In this document: one piece after another, positions 58,069 through 64,000 of the stretch
Position numbering within the stretch: position 1 is the stretch's first letter
Layout of the letters: every line of letters begins with the position of its first letter
Assembly: GCA_012931725.1 (NCBI GenBank)
Contig: CM022944.1
Coordinates: 61,910,600 to 61,974,599, forward strand
Direction: 5' to 3'
Source: Litsea cubeba
Taxonomy: Eukaryota > Streptophyta > Magnoliopsida > Laurales > Lauraceae
DNA length: 64,000 nucleotides
Notes under the pieces: generated by a model
Told to the model about the DNA's origin: nothing
Database searches by the model: none
The model's input: the letters and a program-made list of their open reading frames with translations, nothing else
Translations under genes and position numbers: made by a program

Positions 58069-61000
58069 ATGGCTTCAGGTAAGTTCTCTTTTTCAAGAAA
58101 ACTCCATTGCAGAAAAAAAAAGTTCTTTCTTTTTTTTTTGTTTCTTTCTTTTCTTTTCTTTTTCTCTTTTCCATGTGTTTTTTCCATTTTTTTTTACACG
58201 TGTTTTCTTTTTTTTTTCTCGTGCTTTTTTTTCACATTTTTTTTTGTTTCTTTTGTGGGCCGTACAGACGGATCCGTACGGATCTGGCCGTACGGCCACG
58301 TGGCCTGTAGGCCCCCTTTTTTTTTGCTGATCCTCTTTTTTTTTTCTTTTCTTTCTCTCTTTTTGTTGAGAAAGTTTATTTTTTTCTTTTTTTTACTCAT
58401 CATGATAATGCATTTTTTGGCAAACCAAGATGTTCATGCATGTATTATTTTTTTGTAAATTGAATTGTAGCATCATGTGGTAGCATACCTGAAAGTTTTT
58501 GCAAATTTGGGAATTTGGAGCTCCCAGCGATGTTGAGCCCTTCCTGATTTTGCGTGACTTTTAGGTTTCAAAAGTTTGGAGTTTCGGAGCTCGCAGCAAT
58601 GTTGAGCCCATCTTCAAGCTTTCTATTTCTTTCGAGATATTTCCTTTTCTTCGGAATTGCCCCGGCATCATGTCAAAATTTCGCCAGATTCTTTTTAGCG
58701 AAATCGTGTCATTTTGATGATTGATCTTTTTCTTTTCCATCCTTTGCAGGTGGTTCCTCCAGAACAAACAAGGGTAAAGAGCCTACTACCAGCGTACCTC
58801 GTCGATCTGCTAGATCTTCTAATCCGGCAGTTCAGCAGGCTTGGGACAAGGTTCAGTATGTTGAGAGAAATCTGGAAGAATGCGACTCCCTCAACAGAGA
58901 TGAGATGAGGCAGCGACTGATCGCTCTCAAAGGAGAGGAATTTTATAAGATCATGGTAAGCAGTCGTCCATGGGTGATGGAAGATCAGAGTGTTTTACCC
59001 AAGCCTACCTTCTTCTTTAGTGATGCCGTCCCTGATGACATGACATACCAGAGGAGATGTTTTCAGTTCTCTTTCACAGCAGATGGTGAGAAGAAGACTG
59101 TTGCTACCCGGTCGATGTTTGATTGCACCGTCTCGATCATGAGCCTTGCCCCCACGTGCTCTAAGAGGGAAGATCCTCCAAGCTGGGTGAGAAGGACAAA
59201 TGTAATCAAGACCGGGGTTTTTGTTGGCGGTTCTCCTAGATATGCGGAGAAGACGCCTACTGACATGGACATGTTGATGCCAGCCAGCGGTTGCCAGGGC
59301 TCTGATTATCCATCGATCGATTTGAGACCGGTGGGCCTTGGCATTTTCAGCGGTGACGGCAGCAATTGGGTGAAGCCTTTTCGACTTCGTGGACGTTTCA
59401 GTGCCGACTCCGAGTGGAAGTCGTGGACTGATCGGGTCCTGCTGATTGGTGGCCCCATTTTGAAGGAAGCCGAGATTTTTTATGCGGTCCGCGCCTTTAG
59501 GGAGACCGTGATCTTTTCTGACGAGGCCTTCATGGCTATGCTGGAGTCATTCCTTCCACAAACCAATACCTTCGTTGTGACGAATGGTGAGATTGGTTTC
59601 TCTTTGAAGGAGTTGAGCGCCATTACTGGATTGCCGATCCTTGGCAAACTCCTATGAGGAGTTTATGCCGATCGACAGCGTCCTTGAGGAGCAGTATGAG
59701 GAGTTCAGGCTTCTGTACTTTCAGCTTGTTGCCTTCTATGATTTTCTGAAGGAGAAGGAAGGCTTGAAAGTTAGATCTAGCAGTTGGAAGAGTTTTAACT
59801 CTTCTTCTCCTAACTTCTTTGAAAGCGGGGAGTCTTCTTATAGCATGACCTGGGAAGACAGGGCTAAGGATCCGGGTTCGAAGAAGATCTTGGCTATGCA
59901 AGAAGAGTTGAGAGATTTATGTACGAGTACAAACGCCATATGTCCTGACATTGTACTGCGGAGAGATCTCACTGTTTACCTCACTTATTGGCTTGGTGAG
60001 GCCGTTTTTACTGGAGGAGATGGAACGTACATCAGGCCGCATTGTATTTTTCCGGCTTGTCAGATGGTGTTTGGAGAGCAGCTTGCTTTGGTGCCAGCTC
60101 TCTACTCCTACTTGTGTACTGAACTGTAGGCTCCTGCTTTTGTGGTTCGGCTTGGGCTCCCTATGAATATGGTATTTTCAGCCCACATCTTTTATTCGTG
60201 GTATGTGTACCACTGTCCTAGCTTCCACCGGCTGGGTGCTACACAAGATGATGATCCTCTGATGATTCGGCTGGCTAAGGGCGAAGCCATGTCCGAATCA
60301 CTTTTGTTTGCCCGCATGAGGATCCGACGGTTCAGGGACGTCGAGATGGGGCAGTTTTCAGTGAACCTTTCTCCGGAGTTGCGGAAGAAGGCTTTTGATT
60401 TTTGTGCCTCCCGAGACTCTACCAGGGCGGGGTTGGGAAGGCATTACTCCTTGACAAATACAGAGAAGGAGTGGCTTTTCAGCATACATGTCGACACGAT
60501 GGTGTACCGCAGACATCTTTTCATCGACATCCAGCCGCATGTACCTTCTCGCTTTGCTCTGCAGTTAGGCTTTTCTCAAGGCGTTATTGGAGCGCCTTCA
60601 AGCATGGTGAAGCGCTTTGGAGGTTTAAAGGATGGGAGAAACGCATGGGCTTTCTATAGTGCTGAAGACACTACTGCCATGATCTCTTATCCTGTGCTGT
60701 CGACTTCCCGGACTGCTGGCTTTGCGAAGTGGTTCGCGGAGAGCTTTTCGGCATATCGGGGGCTTTCCAATAAGGAGCTTGATGTGAAGCTTTCATCTGG
60801 AAAGGGCCTTGGAAAGTCAGATGGCGTCTGGCGAGAGGAAGTTTGGGCCTTCCTTTCTGGAGAGAAGCACAAGATAGGCTTTCTCGGTGACCATGGCGTC
60901 ATTGGTTCTGAAGCTGTTCGAGAAATACCTGATGAGGCTTTAGAGCAGCTAAAACAGGAGGAAGCTGAGCTTGATGCTTGGATGTAAGTGGTGTAGAGGC

Positions 61001-62646
61001 AAGCTTCCGTGGAGTCTACTGGCAAGAGTAGACCATCCAGTGAGGAGTCAAGTGGGAAACCTGACTTTGACAGTGGGGCAGGTTCTTCTAAGAAGCGAAC
61101 CCACAGAAGTAAGAGGAAGAGGAGTCATCATCGCAGCAAGGGCAACATGAGGACTATCCTGACTTAGAAGTCCCTCTTACTATCAATGAGGAGGTGCTAG
61201 GGAATGCTGACGAGCCTCCGGAAAAGAGAAGCCGAGAAGAAGAAACTGTCGGCGAAGGTATGATTCTTCCTTTTTCTCTTTCCATTTCTTTTCATAGGAT
61301 TTTTCCATGTCTTGATTTGTTTTCTCCCCTACTGCTTCCTCTTTTTTTTTAGCAGAGGAAGACTGATGATGCCTGAGGTTCCAACCGATGAGGCGGTGAT
61401 GGATCCGATCGCGGCACCAGAAGAAGAACCGAGGGACTCTGGAGTGATTCCAGAATCTCTAACTGGTATGACTTTTTTTTTTTTGCTTTCCTTTTTTTGT
61501 CTGTGACTTGGTTTGCTAACATTTTTCTTGTCAGCTGACTTGCCACAAGATTCTGATGACTTCGAACCATCGATGGACACAAATATTGATGATGCTTCCG
61601 ATGAGTTCATGGAGGAAGAGAGTCTTCCGCCAGTCGTCGAAAAAGGTATTTTGTAGTAATAACCCTGATAATGATTTTCAAACAGGATCATATTCAAACC
61701 TTTTTGTGTTTCTTTGGCAGGTTTTGAAGTGACAGAGGAGAGTCCGTCACTTGCTTCAGAACCAGAGCAAGAGATGCCAGAGGTAGAGACTCCTAGGACC
61801 AGTTTTGACACTGTTGAGGAGATACCTCGTGCTGAGATTCCTTCCCGAGCAGCTCCAACTGGAAAGAGTTCTTTTGTTACTCTTCCAACGGGTGATGACA
61901 TGAGTAGCCGACCAACGGAGTTGGGCGAATCTTCAACTGGGCCATCTCTTCTTTTTGCGAAAAAGGTGGTAGTGCGGGTTTTGAGCTCTTGGATTGAGAC
62001 TCTCCTTTCTAGGCACTTGGATGCCGGATTTGGCATGATCCAGCATGTGCAGGAGATTCTCAGTGATGCCGAAGAGGCTGGTCTGGATGTCACAGGTGCC
62101 AGGGCGATCGTTGATAGAATCATTGCACTGGGTGACAAGTGGTTTGAGACCATAGGTTTTGCTGACGACCAGTTCTTCAAGGAGATGTTCCTGGACCTTG
62201 CTGATAAGGCTAAGTCTGACCTGAATGAGGCTACACAAAGTAGGAGGCAGATAGTCTGAGAGAAGAACTTAGAAGAGCTAGCCATCATTGGGCTGACACA
62301 TGAACTTAAAATCCTTGATAGGGAGATCGATGAAGCCTGGAAACGTCTTGAGCATTTGAAGGCATAAGTCGCTGCCAAGTGGACTGCTATAACAGAGGCT
62401 CGCGACAGGGAGAGTGCTCTGATTCGCCAGGTTGCAGATGCTGATCGAGTCCTTGAAAGGAAGTTTCAAGAGGACAAACAATGGCGAACTGCTCGGGATA
62501 AGCTTCCCGGTGTGAAAGAAGGGTTACAGCCCACCCCAGCATCTCATAGCAAGTTCCTGAAGAAGCGTGCCCTGGAATCGCTGACGGCTGAGGCCAAAAG
62601 TTTGGTTGAGGAGCTGAAATCTTGGTTGGAGACCATCTTTGGCTGA
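58069..62646 (+). pseudogene. Plant-mobile-domain-like gene in P3 (five exons)
   Basis: The clearest gene model. Exons: 58069-58078, 58750-61257, 61356-61465, 61535-61645 and 61721-62646, with GT-AG introns (GTAAGT, GTATGA, GTATGA, GTATTT donors; CAG acceptors). The product starts MASGGSSRTNKGKEP. The mobile-domain-like block (TNTFVVTNGEIGF, GLPILG) is at about codons 280-300, YLTYWLGEAVF at about 420, then a basic KRKRSHHRSKG linker, acidic exons 3-5 and a C-terminal coiled coil. Lesions: extra C near 59650, TAG 60127-60129, TAA 60985-60987, TAG 60994-60996, missing base near 61138, TGA 62257-62259 and TAA 62365-62367. Function unknown; cellular relatives with this domain act in transcriptional silencing and genome stability. 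Confidence 0.8.
58256..58313. other. GC-rich palindromic island in intron 1 of the P3 gene
   Basis: Three perfect palindromes: GATCCGTACGGATC (58271-58284), GGCCGTACGGCC (58286-58297) and GGCCACGTGGCC (58294-58305), the last two overlapping, set in T-rich sequence. Confidence 0.8.
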
Positions 62647-62819
62647 GCTTCTGATTTTTGTAGCAGAAACTATCCTTCTTTTTTTTTGGTACCACATGTA
62701 TTATTTTTTTTTGTACTCTCTTTTTTTTGTAGTGTTTGTGAACATTTTCTTTTTTTTGGTACCGCATATATTTTTTTGGTACTCTTCTTTTCTTTTCTTT
62801 TTTGTTTTCCCTACGCTCA

Positions 62820-63660
62820 CTTAAATCTTTTTTTTTTATGAAAGCAATTGCTAAATGGGATTTGATCAAAAAGCTTGTCATTTTGTGAAAATCTTTTGTC
62901 AAATGATTGTTTTGGCATGGGAGCCAGATTTTGTTTGTGGCATGAAAGCCGATTTTGGCATTGATAGCAGGTTTGTGGCATTTATAGCCTGTTTTGGTGG
63001 CATCTATAGCCGGGTTTTTTTTTTTGAAAGCCAAATTTTTGGTTTGTGGCATTGATAGCTGGTTTTGTGGCATTTAAAGCCTGTTTGTGGCATTTATAGC
63101 CTGTTTTGGTGGCATTTATAGCCGGTTTGTTTTGGTGGCATCTATAGCCGTTTTGGTTTTCAAAAATGCAAGTATCGACTAAAAGTCGCCTCCCTGCTGA
63201 ATGGTCTTGCAAGTATCGATGGAATGTCGCATCCTCGCGGATTTGGGTGCAAGTATCGATGGAATGTCGCATCCTTGCTTTTCAAAAATTTTGGTTTTAC
63301 AGGTACTGACTTGATGTCGTTTCCCCATGATTTTTGAAATTTGTGGTTTTCTCGAACCTTTGGGTCATGGATATCAACTGAAATGTTGCGTCTCGATGGT
63401 TTTTTTGGTTTTTTCGAACCTTTGAGATTTGGGTTGTGGATATCAACTGAAATGTTGCATCTCCACAGTTTCTTGGTTTTTATTTTTTTTTTGAACCTTT
63501 GAAATTTGGGTTGTGGATATCAACTGAAATGTTGCATCTCCACGGTTTTGGATTTTGCAAGTATCGATGAAATGTCGCTTCCCTGCGATATTGGAAGTGT
63601 CGAACGTGGTTCGCATGCTTCCGATTTGTGCGAGTATCGACTAAGCGCCGCTTCCCCGCG
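62820..63660. repeat. P3 tandem arrays 3-2-1 (reversed order)
   Basis: One gaaagcaattgctaaatggg unit (near 62840), TGGCATTTATAGCC units (62930-63150), gtatcgatggaatgtcgc units (63170-63290) and tggatatcaactgaaatgttgc units (63365-63540), ending in the gtatcgac units to 63660. Confidence 0.85.
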
Positions 63661-64000
63661 GTTTTTGAAAAACCATTTTTTGTTTAAAGACACGAGAGTC
63701 ATAAGTTTTGACCTAAAACCATTTTGGCAGTAAAAGGCAGGGTGGACAAGGGTGGAAATCCCTGAACCCGGATTTTATTTCAAACCATGAATTTTGGGTT
63801 TCAAGGGTTGAAAATTTTGGTCAAGTTAGGGAAAGGTTCCTAAACTTGAAATTTTTTTTGAACAATGAAACAATGAAAGTTTACGCATTGTTTAAATTTT
63901 CTAGAAATTTTAACATTTGATATGAAAATTCTAAAAAGAGTAAGTTTACCGAGTGAGTACCTGGAAACCGGTTTTGGCCGTACAGGCATTGCTCTTACCT
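63661..64000. other. Pol-proximal spacer of P3
   Basis: Reverse complement of the spacers at 20496-20864 and 40931-41270. No gene; the integrase stop should lie just beyond 64000. Confidence 0.7.

Larger units (their letters stand above)
55138..64000 (-). mobile_element. Tat-type element P, copy 3
   Basis: Minus-strand copy in LTR C. Visible from its 3' end: 3' LTR (55138-56891), polypurine tract, spacer, PMD-like gene on the plus strand, repeat arrays and the pol-proximal spacer. The window ends just before integrase. Confidence 0.9.

Noticed and set aside
60985..60992. gtaagtgg at the TAA in P3 as a new splice donor
   Set aside because: The other copies have CAAGTGG here and continue as coding sequence; a single C-to-T stop is the simpler reading.
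61329..62378. A 349-codon open frame on the minus strand
   Set aside because: Antisense shadow of the P3 cargo gene. It crosses that gene's introns, and the plus-strand reading matches the coiled-coil protein in the other copies.

Overview
The window looks like plant nuclear heterochromatin, probably from a large repeat-rich angiosperm genome. I found no host gene, tRNA or rRNA. Almost every base can be assigned to LTR retrotransposons nested inside one another: Ty3/gypsy Tat-type elements, long-LTR chromovirus-type elements with tRNA-iMet primer sites, and Ty1/copia elements. The species cannot be told from the sequence.

The outermost visible layer is element C (minus strand, chromovirus-type), with its 3' LTR at 49852-51484, a gag-protease remnant at 51485-53169 and its 5' LTR at 53333-55137. 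Two copies of a Tat-type element that I call P sit in its two LTRs. P2 is on the plus strand and ends at 49846; P3 is on the minus strand, 55138 to the window end. P2 is itself interrupted by a third copy, P1 (ends 31226), by a solo copia LTR (32240-34051, TSD TGAAG) and by a solo chromovirus LTR E (35450-38894, TSD GGTAA). P1 is interrupted by a solo chromovirus LTR D (24841-27889, TSD ATGGG) and by element A (ends 18429), a non-autonomous chromovirus derivative with ~3.9-kb LTRs and a ~2-kb internal region without recognisable domains. Element A carries a gypsy element R in its 3' LTR (1-6281) and a copia element in its 5' LTR (11577-17137). That gives five nesting levels.

The most interesting biology is in P. 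Downstream of its gag-pol, and in opposite orientation, every copy carries the same five-exon gene (22348-30010 minus, 42253-46877 minus, 58069-62646 plus). It encodes a plant-mobile-domain-like protein with a basic linker, an acidic region and a C-terminal coiled coil. All three copies are pseudogenes, but exon structure, splice sites and surrounding repeat arrays are conserved. Between pol and this gene lie three tandem-repeat families in a fixed order, and the LTR U3 has a further ~148-bp array.

A second recurring signal is a CpG-rich, perfect or near-perfect palindrome with core CGNTCGANCG. It sits roughly 1.35-1.55 kb into the LTR of four different chromovirus-type LTRs (A, C, D, E), with a different sequence in each family and usually next to a family-specific tandem array.

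Limits: domain names rest on reading motifs, not on searches; percent identities are by eye; the far ends of R, A, C, P1, P2 and P3 lie outside the window.
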